A stretch of DNA of 64,000 nt from Rachycentron canadum (Eukaryota > Chordata > Actinopteri > Carangiformes > Rachycentridae), in contig CM076668.1 of assembly GCA_038496675.1 (NCBI GenBank), positions 16,374,945 to 16,438,944 of the forward strand. Reading direction: 5' to 3'. Shown in pieces: positions 12,627-24,200 of the stretch (its first letter is position 1; each line of letters starts with the position of its first letter). Position numbers and translations under genes: made by a program. The notes under the pieces were generated by a model. The model was not told where the DNA came from. It did no database searches and saw nothing but the letters and a program-made list of their open reading frames with translations.

Positions 12627-12871
12627 CTGCCTCCAATACTGTGTCCTCTTTTAAAAGCATCAGTCCTATCATTGTTTGGAAAAATTAAATGTGCTCCCTG
12701 GAACACCAAAGCAAAATTATCTAAACTATATCCTGATGTTAACCCAAGCTGTCATAACTCTAACTCCCAAATTTCCTGAATGACTCAGACCTAGAAAAAT
12801 GCTTTTTGAAACATTTTCTCTGATTCTGAACCATTTAATTGAACCAAATATCCCAGTAGCTGCTTGAGTGT
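12627..12871 (+). mobile_element. L1-like LINE ORF2 C-terminal relic, copy 1
   Basis: Nearly collinear with 16374-16619. Translation gives AKLSKLYPDVNPSCH, then after stops ETFSLILNHLIEPN. These resemble the region downstream of reverse transcriptase in L1-type ORF2 proteins, where K-L-x-K-x-(F/Y)-P precedes a Cys-rich motif and a later ILN..I(E)P segment. It is too short to be functional. Clade assignment is from memory. Confidence 0.6.
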
Positions 12872-14190
12872 CACTGAAAATGCATTTGATCTTCCCTTTA
12901 TGTATCAGTTTAATTCAATTTATTTGACTTGCTGAGAAAATATGAGAGTTTGTGAGTCTGGAAATCAGGCTAATATGCTGCTTTTGACCCATAAATTCAC
13001 ATCATATTTATCATATTTTACTGTTTCCAAACTGGTTTTGACCTGGTCTTTTAATTCTGAATTCCTCTCATTTTAGCCAAGCTAGCAGCTGAAGTTGACA
13101 CTTGTGGTTTTCAATTAAGTCTTTTAAAAAAGAATTCAATGACATTTTAGTGCTGATATTCATGTTTTCTTCGTGAGGAATTGAAAAACGTTGAAAAACT
13201 AGCTAATGGCATCATCCATTAGCCTCTTTTGTAGTGTTTCAATGCTAAGTAGCAAATGTTAGCATGTAACACTGTACATTAAGAAGGTTAACACAGTAAA
13301 CATTGTACTACTAGCACCTATAATTGACCTTTTTGCCTCTTTTCTTTCTAAATAAATTCATTGTAACGTTAAATATTGGATTTTTTCTAACTGTTTTTAA
13401 ACATTTCACATTCGTGATGAAGAACAGTTGGCGGGAGCTGAGGATCTAGACTTAAACAAACTCTGGTATCGTACATTAAATGGTTAAATATTGTTTGTGG
13501 TTAGCCGGATTGCATATTTCCATTTTATTACTGGTAATTGACTAAAATAAATTAAATTAAATTTGTCAAAGGACCTTTATGTTGTTGAATGTCATAAATG
13601 ATGATAATATTACTTTCTATTGTTAAAAGCAGCTGTTTACTATGACGTAAAGGTGAGAAATATGTTTAATGTGGTGAATGTATAATTATTTCTGAATATT
13701 TCCTAATTATTAATAACCACCATATAATTGACTTTTTTTAGGGATATATTTTTATTCCTTGATATTAATTATCAAATCAAATGTGACAGTTTTCAGTGGT
13801 AAATAAGAAATGTCCATTATGTGAATCATCTTATTGACAACCATCAATCATCAATCAATAATCAATACTCAGAGTTACAGTTACTTTACATTTACACATC
13901 ATTCATCATTCATGCATTATCATTCAGCTCTTTTTTTAGCTCCGTTTTTGGTCTCAACCAACTCCGCAACCTACTCTATATTGAGTAGAAAATGTTAACA
14001 TGTAAACTATGTATTAGACCAGCAGTGAACCAGTATAGTGTGGTTTTGGGTCAGAAAGATGATTTTTAAACAGGTGATTATACATTTTTATCCATTTTTA
14101 ATATCAGTTCTATCTCAGTGAAACAGAAGTTATTGCTTGTATCAGTTTAAATAATGGGCAGCTACTTTAACCCAACTGCATGCATCATCT
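12872..14190. other. Intergenic, AT-rich, nothing seen
   Basis: No exon, RNA gene or clear element could be recognised. The composition is strongly AT-rich. Confidence 0.5.
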
Positions 14191-14606
14191 ATATATATAT
14201 ATATATATATNNNNNNNNNNNNNNNNNNNNNNNNNNNNNNNNNNNNNNNNNNNNNNNNNNNNNNNNNNNNNNNNNNNNNNNNNNNNNNNNNNNNNNNNNN
14301 NNNNNNNNNNNNNNNNNNNNNNNNNNNNNNNNNNNNNNNNNNNNNNNNNNNNNNNNNNNNNNNNNNNNNNNNNNNNNNNNNNNNNNNNNNNNNNNNNNNN
14401 NNNNNNNNNNNNNNNNNNNNNNNNNNNNNNNNNNNNNNNNNNNNNNNNNNNNNNNNNNNNNNNNNNNNNNNNNNNNNNNNNNNNNNNNNNNNNNNNNNNN
14501 NNNNNNNNNNNNNNNNNNNNNNNNNNNNNNNNNNNNNNNNNNNNNNNNNNNNNNNNNNNNNNNNNNNNNNNNNNNNNNNNNNNNNNNNNNNNNNNNNNNN
14601 NNNNNN

Positions 14607-14632
<26 letters not shown>
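14191..14632. repeat. (AT)n microsatellite with 396-base assembly gap
   Basis: (AT)n enters the gap at 14210 and (TA)n leaves it at 14607. The Ns run 14211-14606. Both edges are the same dinucleotide, so the gap is almost certainly unresolved AT repeat of unknown true length. Confidence 0.95.
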
Positions 14633-14637
<5 letters not shown>

Positions 14638-16290
14638 AAGGTCCATGTGTATGCAATTTGTCAGCATCACCCCTGATGAAGCCTGATGCTGTTGAAACAG
14701 ACTTTCTCTCACTTTTTTTTTATTTTATATGCAAATCACATAAAAGATCACTGGGGCTACTGAGCACTGTACCACCTACTCTTCCTCTGTTTGTCAGTAC
14801 CGCCTTCCTCCTGTGACTTCTGGTTTATAGAACTAGATATGCTAGATTTATGCATGTAGTGGTGTCTAAAATGGTCTCAGACCTTTTGACTCCTCTGTAT
14901 ATGTGTAATTTTGTGAATTTCAAACATGTGAAGGCACAATATGCGTCTTGCTAATGAGATTAAGGAAGATTTATGACAGGGGATGATGTCAATTGCAAGA
15001 TGCACTATAAATCCTACATATGCAGTTTTGTATAATTAGGATTTAGGGCCTGTGTTGTATCCAAAGACAGGGGCTCGGTGAGAGGGAAAGATGAAAACAC
15101 TGGACTGAAAAGTGGCTGAAAAAGTTCAAGAGTGGATGAGGTCAAGTACAACAGAAAGAGGTCAGCGTTACAGGGAGGGGAGGGCAGAGGATCAAAGACA
15201 CAAATAGATTTAATGAGTGAAAGAGAAAGAGACAAAGGCGGCGATCGCTCATGGGAAATGTAACACATGCGAAGGTGTGGGACCAGTGGAGAAACTCAAA
15301 GAATGAGGAGAGATGCTGTTTTATCAAAAGAAGGTTTTCACATTGAGATAGAGGCACTGGCCCTTTATGACAGATGCAGAATATATTTAGCTCCAGTAGC
15401 TGCATTCAGGTCTAAAGAGAAACCCCTCGAACAACTGCTGGTATTTTTCCACACCTGTTTAATAAGAAGTTGTTACACACGACATACGATCTGGGTGGGA
15501 AACCCTTTTATTCTCTCATCAGCTCATTATATAGTTTCTTCTTCCACAGCTAAGATTGTTAACTAAATGGCTCCTATTGACATTAATACCGCTACATCTA
15601 TAATATTTACAAAGTTTCATTGACTTTAAATGAAGCACGGTGTACAGAGGAAGAGCTGTGCGATATGTTTTATTTATGTTTTATTTCATATTGGAGTTGT
15701 CTTTTGCTGCGAGTGCTTTCTCAAGAATTAAAATTAAAAATAATTACTGGTTAAAAAAAGACAATATAATGCCACTGCCACATTCCTCCCACTCTCTGCA
15801 CATCTCTTATGATATTTCTGTATTGTAATACTGCCCGGACCCTGGTGTTGTGCGTGTGTGGTAATTTCAATATAACCTGAATTAATGTGCAACATATAAG
15901 ACAAAAAGACACGGGGACCCTCTTTAAGACTAGGAAATAAGACACAGGAGCCACATCAAAGCTGTCTGGTGTCATGACAGTTGATACAGTGGTGCTGCAT
16001 GTTTCCAATGAAGAAAAAAAAAAATAAATCAGTCAAATGACCACAAACCAGCTGACACACACTGAGCCTGGGGCTTTCGGGTTTCCGAGGCCGTGGGACA
16101 GTTGCCTGGTTGGTAATCCATCCTTGGCTGCTGCTGCTAATACACTGAAGGACACTAGTGGTATCATTACTTCTGCTGCTTCTATTATTAAGACACTTTA
16201 ACTGCAGTAGGTTGAATTTTTTTTATTTTCTGTTACTCGAATCAGAATTAGCTGTTGTTCAAAAGGTATTAAGACTATACAGTAAAGACA
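14633..16290. other. Intergenic, nothing coding seen
   Basis: No recognisable exon or element. Overlapping short frames on both strands have no protein-like features. Confidence 0.5.
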
Positions 16291-16367
16291 GTTAGTTTTA
16301 GTTGGTATTTTTACATTGGGACGACTTTATAAAACGACGTAAACACAACAAAATTTTAAGTAAACTT
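16291..16367 (+). repeat. Left 77-bp direct repeat flanking the L1 relic
   Basis: Begins GTTAGTTTTAGTTGG. By my count 67 of 77 positions match the copy exactly 360 bases downstream. Confidence 0.8.
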
Positions 16368-16373
16368 TTTGAG

Positions 16374-16619
16374 CTGCCTCTGATACTGTGTCTTCTTTTA
16401 GAAGCATCAGTCCTATCATTGTTTGGAAAAATTAAATGTGCTCCCGGGAACGCCAAAGCAAAATTACCTAAACTATATCCCGATGTTAACCCAGGCTGTC
16501 ATAAATCTAACTCTCAAATTCCCTGAACGATTCAGACTTAGAAAAATGCTTTTTTGAGACCTTTTCTCTGATTCTAAACCATGTAATTGAACCAAATGCT
16601 CCAGTGGCTGTTTGAGTGT
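16374..16619 (+). mobile_element. L1-like LINE ORF2 C-terminal relic, copy 2
   Basis: Same segment as at 12.6 kb, same strand, with scattered substitutions: AKLPKLYPDVNPGCH and ETFSLILNHVIEPN. Unlike the first copy, it is flanked by 77-base direct repeats. Confidence 0.6.
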
Positions 16620-16650
16620 GTTCAGAGACAGATACACTTCAGAAGAGCGA

Positions 16651-16727
16651 GTTAGTTTTAGTTGGTGTTTTTACGTTGGGACAACTTTATAAAATAAAGT
16701 AAACACAACTAAATTTTCGGTCAACTT
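16651..16727 (+). repeat. Right 77-bp direct repeat flanking the L1 relic
   Basis: Begins GTTAGTTTTAGTTGG and has the same length and order as the left copy. It continues into TAACAAGTGGATATTAAGCC, suggesting it is the more complete copy of a dispersed repeat. Confidence 0.8.
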
Positions 16728-17781
16728 AACAAGTGGATATTAAGCCAACACAATGTAAGACAAATGTTATATTTGGTTAGTTCACATTTTATAGTGTATT
16801 GCTGATGCCTATTGAATGTTGTGAATTTAAATATTCCCGTAAATTAAAACTTAAATTAAATACAAATACATTTACATGCAAACACATTTTCCATTAAGGA
16901 TTTTGACCTGTCTTATTGGCATTTTTATACATATCTATATTTTTTCATTTATTGTAAACATTTTACTGTTGCATTTAGTTGATCAGTTCGTGACTTCCTT
17001 GTTTTGTCATTTACTGTTTTTGCACCAAAACACCACACCTAAGTCCTTGTATGTTTTTTTAAAAAAAAAAAAACCCTATTAGCAATAAACCTGATTCTGT
17101 AATCTTATTGCCAATATTATGAGCTGTACTTCTCCTCAAGTAAAGGGTGTAAATATACTGTTTGTAATATACAAGTGTCTGTATTTGAGTATGTGTTTGG
17201 TAAGCTCTGACTAAATTAAACTGGGTGTGTGGGGGTGTGAATCAGGAGGATATGAGGTTTTGTGCATGTGTGTGTACATTTGTCATCACTTCCAAGAACA
17301 ACTGTTCAAAGTAACACAACAGTGTGTGTGTGTTTGTGTGTCTATATGCAACATGTCTGTGCTTTTATGTACATTTGTTGATGGGGAGCTTTTTCTTTGT
17401 CTGTTCTCTAACGTCCATCAACAAGTACGACAAAGTGACAGGTTTTTGTGTGAACAGTAGTGGAAGTGTGGAGTGTGTGAGGCTGGATTCAGGAGTGAGG
17501 TCAAGTGTGCGAACATGAGGCAGGAGGGAGGAGAGAGAGTGGAGAGTGTTTTTCTGAGAGTCTGTCAGAGTCTGGTGGCAGTCGGAGGAGAAAACACTGG
17601 AGCTCGACTCATTCAATCAGCTTCTCCCTGTGACCAGAGCTGGAGCCTGCGGCTGGTTCAGTCTCCTTTACAGTCAAGTGTGATGCCGACCGAAGGGGGA
17701 GTGAGGAACAGAGATGCTGAGAGGATACCGCTAGACTGAAAACCTTGTTTTGCCACAAACTCCTAAATTTACAGTGTTGTG

Positions 17782-17869
17782 ATGGGGACTGTCAGTGAGC
17801 TGTGCGCCTCCAGTTTCCAGGCATTTCTCTGTCCTACAGTACGACCAGGGGCACCTGCTGCAGCCACAG
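17782..17869 (+). CDS. Candidate alternative first coding exon of cyth1
   Basis: An ATG opens 29 codons plus one base ending at the donor ACAG/gtaata. This is phase 1, the same as the known cyth1 exon 1. Splicing to exon 2 at 26292 would rebuild a Val codon and continue [11 protein letters not shown] in frame. The surrounding 400 bases are richer in G+C than the neighbourhood. Phase match alone has a one-in-three chance and the peptide is not recognised, so this is only a candidate. A non-coding RNA exon is also possible. Confidence 0.25.
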
Positions 17870-18611
17870 GTAATACACGTCTTTCTTCTCTTATCTCAGA
17901 AAACAGCGGTGATCTTCTCAAGTCAATAATTATATATTTCTCTTAAATTTGTATTTCACTCTTTGTGTTCAATCCTTCTCTAGTCATATTTCATTTGTAG
18001 TAACATAACTTCATTTATATATAAAGTGTTAATGTGACACAGTGACTAAGTTTATTTCTATGGTCCTTGAATTATTTATATTTGCAATCATTTACAGACT
18101 TTCCATGAAATAGACACAAAATGACTTAAAATAAAACCTATTTAAATGTAAATACACCAAATTATAGTTGTATGTCTTTTTACATTACTGTGTATAAATC
18201 GTGTAAGCGTATTTTTTCAAACATTGAGCTGTTCTGTCAGTATAGTTTGAGATTAGATGAAGTTTTATAGGCAATTTGTGTGTTTTGATTCCTGGCAGCT
18301 TTGTACTTTGTTAAAGTGATGATGAAAAGTCAGACTTGCAGCTGAGTTTGTGCTGAAAACAATGATACTGTGCATGTGGAGGAGATGAAACCAGAATCAA
18401 CCTGGACTCATATCAATTATCGTTCATTGTTAATATTTCAGGTCTTGGTTGTGTTGGTTTTATGTTGCTTTTGTGCGACTCTTGATGGACGGCCTTTAAA
18501 TGACAAACACAACGAGACATGGAGAGCAAGACTGGCACAAAGTGCTATCAGTGTTCAGTTGCCGTGGTGATTTGTAGTTAGGTTATCAAGACAGGGAGCG
18601 CTGTGTAGTGT

Positions 18612-18708
18612 GTGTGTGTTTGTGTAGCGTGTGTGTGTGTTAGTATGTATGTGTGTGTCATGCTGTGTTTTTGACATTTCTGTGGTCATGTACACACATG
18701 AGTCAGGC

Positions 18709-18752
<44 letters not shown>

Positions 18753-18758
18753 TGTGTG
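18612..18758 (+). repeat. (TG)n-rich microsatellite region
   Basis: Interrupted TG tracts at 18612-18657 and a near-perfect run at about 18714-18758. Confidence 0.9.
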
Positions 18759-20404
18759 CATGAGATGGTGGGCTTGATTTGAGAACATGACGCACACCCA
18801 TCATCCTCTGGTCCAGGATCCTCCTCTCCAGTGGGTGCTTCAGTGACATAATCTCCATCGCTGCCCACTGTTCTCCCTCTGCGCAGGTGCTTTTATACTC
18901 TATTTCATATCACGCTGCTCATTCAACATCCATTGTTACACAATGAAAGCAGTCGGAATATCTCCGTTAGCATTACAACCTCATGACTTTCTGTCGCTCG
19001 ACTTCCCTCTTTCTTTCCGTGTCATTTCCTTTCTTGTTTATTATTTTAAGCCCCAAGGCCTAAACAAGAACAGAAATGTTTTTCATAGATAGATTTCCAG
19101 ACAGTTAACAGCTTTACATTCATTCATTTATCTGGTAATTGAAGAGCTGCTTCAAGTTCTGTGTATCTTCTTTAGTGGTGCAGATAATTTTGGTTAATGT
19201 TGCCCAGGTTTTGAGACGCCTTCACCCATATGCAGTGGAGGGGGAGCCCTGTTATTCTGGATCATCCACAGACCTCACTGTCCACAGTTTTCATTTGAGC
19301 TGCAAAAACAGTCCCCATAAACGCTGTTGTCCGGTTATTTACCAAAAGAGGAAATAGAATATGCCTTTTATTTGGGTGAGCCGACCCTTAAAGCTGTTAA
19401 ATTGCAGCAGCTCTTCCTCATCCCTTCCAAACATATCCTGTTTTTGGTGTGTCCAAACTCTGAATAAAGCACTGATTCAAACGCACAGCTGCAATCCTTT
19501 TGCCCTCCTTTCCCCAATCCTTCCCTACATCCTCTCCTCTCCCTTCCTCTCTCGTCTCACACACAAGCCATCCATCCCTGATATCCAACCTGCTTCCTCA
19601 CGTCTTCACACCCATTTGGATAAATGCGTCTCCCTTCTCCAGCAGGTGGGGGGATATTATTTTAAAGTTGATGAATTTATTTCGTGTTGTGTCGTGCATC
19701 CTCTTCCTGCTCAAATGGAGCTAAACTTATGTTGCTGCCAAGTACTTTCATCATTTCAACAGGGTGGAGTGCTAAATCCTGAAAGAAAGGAAACATTAAC
19801 ACTTATTCACAGGCCAAAACACATAAAAATAACTTTATGCACAGAAAGATATACACACATCTATAAAAATAGAGATGTACTGATTTAAACATGCAAAATT
19901 ATAAACATTTTTTCTTTTTATTTCTCCTTTTCTCTTTACACCCATATGCTTTCACCAAAGAATAAAAATAATCAAATTTATAGTCAAAACATCTTGGCTT
20001 CAAACAATATGGCAGAATCATTAGATAACACTATAAGTCAAAATTATACATTGGCACCTCAAAACTGGGACAGAATAGGACATAATTTTGACTGACGAGG
20101 CATAAACTTGACTTTAGTTTGCACTATTTCAAAAGTGTGCAGATGGATAAACACATTTTGTTGAAAATGTGCAGTGTTGACTTAGATGGTCTGCATACTT
20201 ATTGAAACTGTTTCTGCCTGCATACAACATAGGAGCAAGGTACCACTCCAATAAAGAGATATTCAGTCAGAATATTCAGTAACTCAGTCAAATGTAGTAT
20301 TTAGTACATGAGTATTTACACTCTATGCTGCAAATATAATCCATTTTATTTTATTACATTTATTTGACAGCTGCAATAACTGGTTACATCACCACCATGG
20401 ATAA

Positions 20405-20615
20405 AGCTAACAGTAAGCCTATATATAAGGATTTTCACCCACTCTTCTTCAAAAGTTCTGAGATATATTTAGGCTGTCTAGTACACACAGCGTGTTTATG
20501 ATCTGCCCACAGATTTCCAGCGATTGTTCAAGTCAGGGGACTGTGAGATAGGCTAGTTCATGTTGGATTTTGAGGTCTGCTTCGGATCATTGTCCTGTTG
20601 TAGAAGCCAACTTCT
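20405..20615 (-). mobile_element. Tc1/mariner transposase relic
   Basis: The reverse strand encodes LLQQDNDPKQTSK, the second catalytic-Asp block of Tc1-type DDE transposases (QDNDPKHTS in intact relatives). It is followed, past stops and frameshifts, by SQSPDLN and a KYISEL..EEWVKI-like stretch. It is heavily decayed, with no terminal inverted repeats identified. Confidence 0.65.
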
Positions 20616-20783
20616 GTTAAATTTCACTGTCTTACATGACATTCACATTATAAATATAGACAAATCCTTTCTTACAATTTCCTGTGCCACTGACTACCAC
20701 ACAACTACAAAGCAGAATATTTCCATTTCCTGAGAAGGGGGTGGGGGTTTATGCAGAGGTTGGTTTGACTTCTTCAGAACTCT

Positions 20784-20793
20784 ATAGAAGAAC

Positions 20794-20840
<47 letters not shown>

Positions 20841-20851
20841 NATAGAAGAAC

Positions 20852-20918
<67 letters not shown>
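20784..20918 (+). repeat. (GATA)n microsatellite with a single-N join
   Basis: GATA/TAGA units run 20795-20840 and 20853-20918. A lone N sits at 20841. The unique 17-mer ATAGAAGAACTAGATAG occurs both before the tract (20784) and immediately after the N (20842), suggesting an artificial duplication at a contig join. Confidence 0.9.
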
Positions 20919-20984
20919 GTATTTACATAGATAGGTATTTAAATACATAAATAGGTATTTAGGGTTTTTAAATAGACAGATAGA

Positions 20985-21206
20985 TAGCAGTGGTTTGCAG
21001 CTCTGTGATTGGCTGCTGCCGTGGAAACCACGCCCACGTCATCCTGCTCCAGCGCCGGCTGTCTCTGCACAGACAGTTGTCACTAACTGCCAGTCTAACG
21101 GTAACTGAGCCACAAAGTGCCGACACGTTTCGACCTCTAAAAGTTACTTTAAAGTTAGGGGAAAAAAATATTATTCTCTCATCCAGCGTTTCTCAGCGGC
21201 ACAGAC
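20985..21206 (+). promoter_or_regulatory. cyth1: cyth1 promoter and 5' UTR region
   Basis: GC-richer than its surroundings and immediately upstream of the start codon. Visible motifs are an inverted CCAAT box (GATTGGC, 21007-21013), a KLF/GC-type CCACGCCCA (21029-21037) and an overlapping CRE half-site ACGTCA (21036-21041). No TATA box was recognised. The transcription start is not determined. Confidence 0.5.
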
Positions 21207-21234
21207 ATGGTCCTGAAGTCGGAAGACGGAGTTG
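21207..21234 (+). CDS. cyth1: cyth1 exon 1
   Basis: ATG plus eight further codons (MVLKSEDGV) and one base, donor gtgagt. Too short to show as an open frame; identified by its phase, the consensus donor and the downstream coiled-coil exon. Confidence 0.8.
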
Positions 21235-24200
21235 GTGAGTTGCCTGATCCGCTTTTAGTTACGTTACAGTGAGCAGGGCTAACTTGGAGGCTAACAAGCT
21301 AACGTAACTTTATCCATAAGCTACATAACTGTGTCGAGCACGTAGGTGAATAACAGGTAGTTTTGTGTTTTGGTGTTTAATTACCTACATAAAGAGCGTA
21401 AGCAACAAGTCCTCATCTGACTGATTTGTTAATGCTCTTTGTCAGTCTTCATTAACTGGCACAAGGGATCCATTATTATTAATCTGGATTGAGGCCAGAC
21501 CTCATGGGGGTTTGTGCTTATTGTGTAGCACTTAACGATTCATGTGTCTATAAATACAGTCAATGCGCCCATTTAATGGTTGGAAATGAAGGAATTGCCC
21601 TTTTGAATACTTCGGCTTTATAGTTGACCTGGATGTGCCCAGTTTTCTATTTATGTGGCCCATGACTGAGACACTGTCAGGGGGTACGAGGTTGTGGAGA
21701 GACTGCAAAGGGTCAGTACAGAGGGGGAGAAAAAAAAAAAACACAAAACACTAACCTCAGTCTGGCTTCCTCACAGCTGCACTGGTGTTTCCTCTCACAT
21801 TTTCAGCCACTCTTACAGGATGTGCTTTTTCACTGTGTTGTCTGGTTTGTCAGCTGGGAAATATCTGTCAAAATGGCTTGCAAAATGTGCTTAAAATAAG
21901 TGTCAAGTGAGGAAAAAGTTATCAGAAACATAGATTTGCTTTTACGTAAGGCTTCTACTGTCAAGTAGTCGGGACAAATAGCTTTTTCTGCACTTCAGAG
22001 TGAGCGGCAGTCCATTTTGTTCAGTTTTTCCTGAGAGACACTTTCCTCACTTTCTGTCTGTCTTTAAGTTTCTGTCACAGGGCACATTTTGTTCTCCCCT
22101 GTTGTTCTCCCCTGTTGTTGAATTAGTTTCTGCTCTCTTGCTTATTGGACTTTCAAGCCTTAAGGCCGTATGAATGCGATCAGTCACCAGGGAGTTTACC
22201 ATAACCACAGGATTATATCACTATGTTGAGCTTGTTATCCTTAGGCCAGGGAACATTGAAAAGGGACAATTCTTGCTTTGTAAACACTGAAGTGGACAAT
22301 TATTGCCTTGTTAGTGACGCTAGAAGCTGAAACTCTCCGTCAGTGGAAGTACAATTAATTTTCTAGTCATAACCACACTGCTTTGCCTTGGGTCCTGGGT
22401 CAGCTGCCATCCTGTTGTTGGTTTGTGTTCATTTCTACAAGAAAACACGTGATGAGCAGAGAAAGAAGAAGCATGGCGGCCAAATCGAAGAGCTGCTCTA
22501 ATGTTGTGCGTGGTTTTAAGATGAATACAAAGCTGCACCTCCTCACCCTCCTTCTCCCTTGGACACAGGTGTCCACGTGGGGGAGCCTGTGTTTGATGCT
22601 CCACTCACTGAAGGAGGGAGGAGTCAAGATGGACAGTGGGCGGGATGGGGGAGAGAGAGAGAGAGATGAGGGTTCAAGGGTTCCCCCCTCTCACACACAT
22701 GCACACACTCAGGAACACACTTGTCGTGATCCTCATTTAGCTGCAGGCCGGCTCCCTTCCTGTCCCCTCTGCTGGAATCAGTGCTTGGGGATTATAGAGG
22801 CTGGGAGGCTGGACTAGAGGACCACGGGATTGGGACTGGGATTGGAAAAATCAGGCTTGACTGAATTATTAGTGTGCTGTTGGAAACACCAGACTGGACT
22901 GCAAGAAATAGTCTCTTTTGCGCTGGAATTGTCTAGGTTAAACAACTTTGTGGACTTTTTGTGGATCTGCAGTGAGAATCAAACCGTAAATCCAAAAACT
23001 GAAAACTGTGTGAGTGTTTTCAGATGCACTTGGACCACTGAGACTGGTGGTGAAGACTCTCAGCACTCAGGCGCCTTCTATGGTATGAACCTCAGGATTG
23101 TGACACAAATGTGTAGGTGTTCAGTGCGTCATCATTACTTCTGCATTAGAGCTGTTTTGCAGAAACTGCTTTAAATGAGTCTGCGTGTGTATGTGTGTGC
23201 GTATGTGTGCGTGTGTGTGTGTGTGTTTGTTTGTGTGTGTGCTGTCACATCTCCCTCTGAAATCTCCTCTCATGTGCCAGAAACCCAGTCACAATGTACA
23301 GTTTGCTAACTGTCAAATGATTAATATGGTTAGGTGTCATTGCATCATCCAGAAGATGTAATGTGTTGCATAACTTACAAACCAGATTGTGGAAATAAGA
23401 CAGAGGGAACTGTAAGTCTGGATTTGTTGCCCTGAGCAGCTGGTCATCAGCAGCATTGCTATGACAAGGTGTCCCATTACTTGAGAACACAAACACACAC
23501 TCTGTGACCTTAAGGACATGTAGAGCAGCTGATTGAGGAGCCTCAAGACACATGTTACGCTTGTTTATGTCAGAATGTAAGTGTTGGTCTAGGTTTGTGT
23601 GGTTGTTTGCTTGTGAGAAGTGATGATGACAGTGTTTTATGAGCCGACATTAATCCACTTGCTGTTATTTCCTCTCGATGAAAAGCCAGAATAGAGGAAG
23701 TGAGGGTGAATGCCAGTTTCACTGCCTCCCTTCTCACAATGGTGTGTTATTCTTGTCCTCAGGTTTATAATAAGAGCTACTCTGGCCTACTTAATGCTTT
23801 CTCCCTGGGCAGGGGGCATGTGTGTAATGAGCGAGTGCGTCACTGTCTGTGTGTTGGCACTATGTAAATAATACCAGTATCTAAGGCTGCAGCACCTGTC
23901 ACGCCACATTGGACTTTTCAGAATTTTCCTTTAGTCAGAGATGGAGTACCATAGAAGAAATAATGAGGGTTTTTTTGTTCTGCTTTTGTCTCATTTGAAA
24001 TTTGCGCATTTTGCATTGACTTATACCTCAATAGCCACTGTTTTTACATTTTGTTTTAAATTTATACTTCTATCAGGAACTGAGATCAACCGTGAGACCT
24101 GAGTACAGAAAATAAAACCAATAACAAAGAGTTATTAGTAGAAGAAATATAGATTTTCAGTGATTTTTGCAAAGTATGTACTTATGCAATTAAAAGTCAT

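Larger units (their letters stand above)
16728..20400. other. Intergenic region upstream of cyth1
   Basis: Holds a possible alternative cyth1 first exon (17782-17869) in a GC-richer island at about 17460-17880, a (TG)n-rich stretch at 18610-18760, and otherwise AT-rich DNA. The 175-codon frame at 19361-19888 shows no family features. Confidence 0.5.

Noticed and set aside
14154..14816. Long frames across the N gap
   Set aside because: Most of the length is unknown bases plus Tyr-Ile runs from (TA)n.
19361..19888. 175-codon frame upstream of cyth1
   Set aside because: Ser/Leu/Pro-rich with no family features; expected by chance in this length of DNA.
20794..20918. CRISPR-like regular array
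   Set aside because: Simple GATA tandem repeat with no spacers; vertebrate DNA.
22622..22700. Alternative cyth1 start near the ATG at 22629
   Set aside because: No good donor in a compatible phase was seen.
22383..22817. 144-codon frame in cyth1 intron 1
   Set aside because: Low complexity, no recognisable domain, no splice support.
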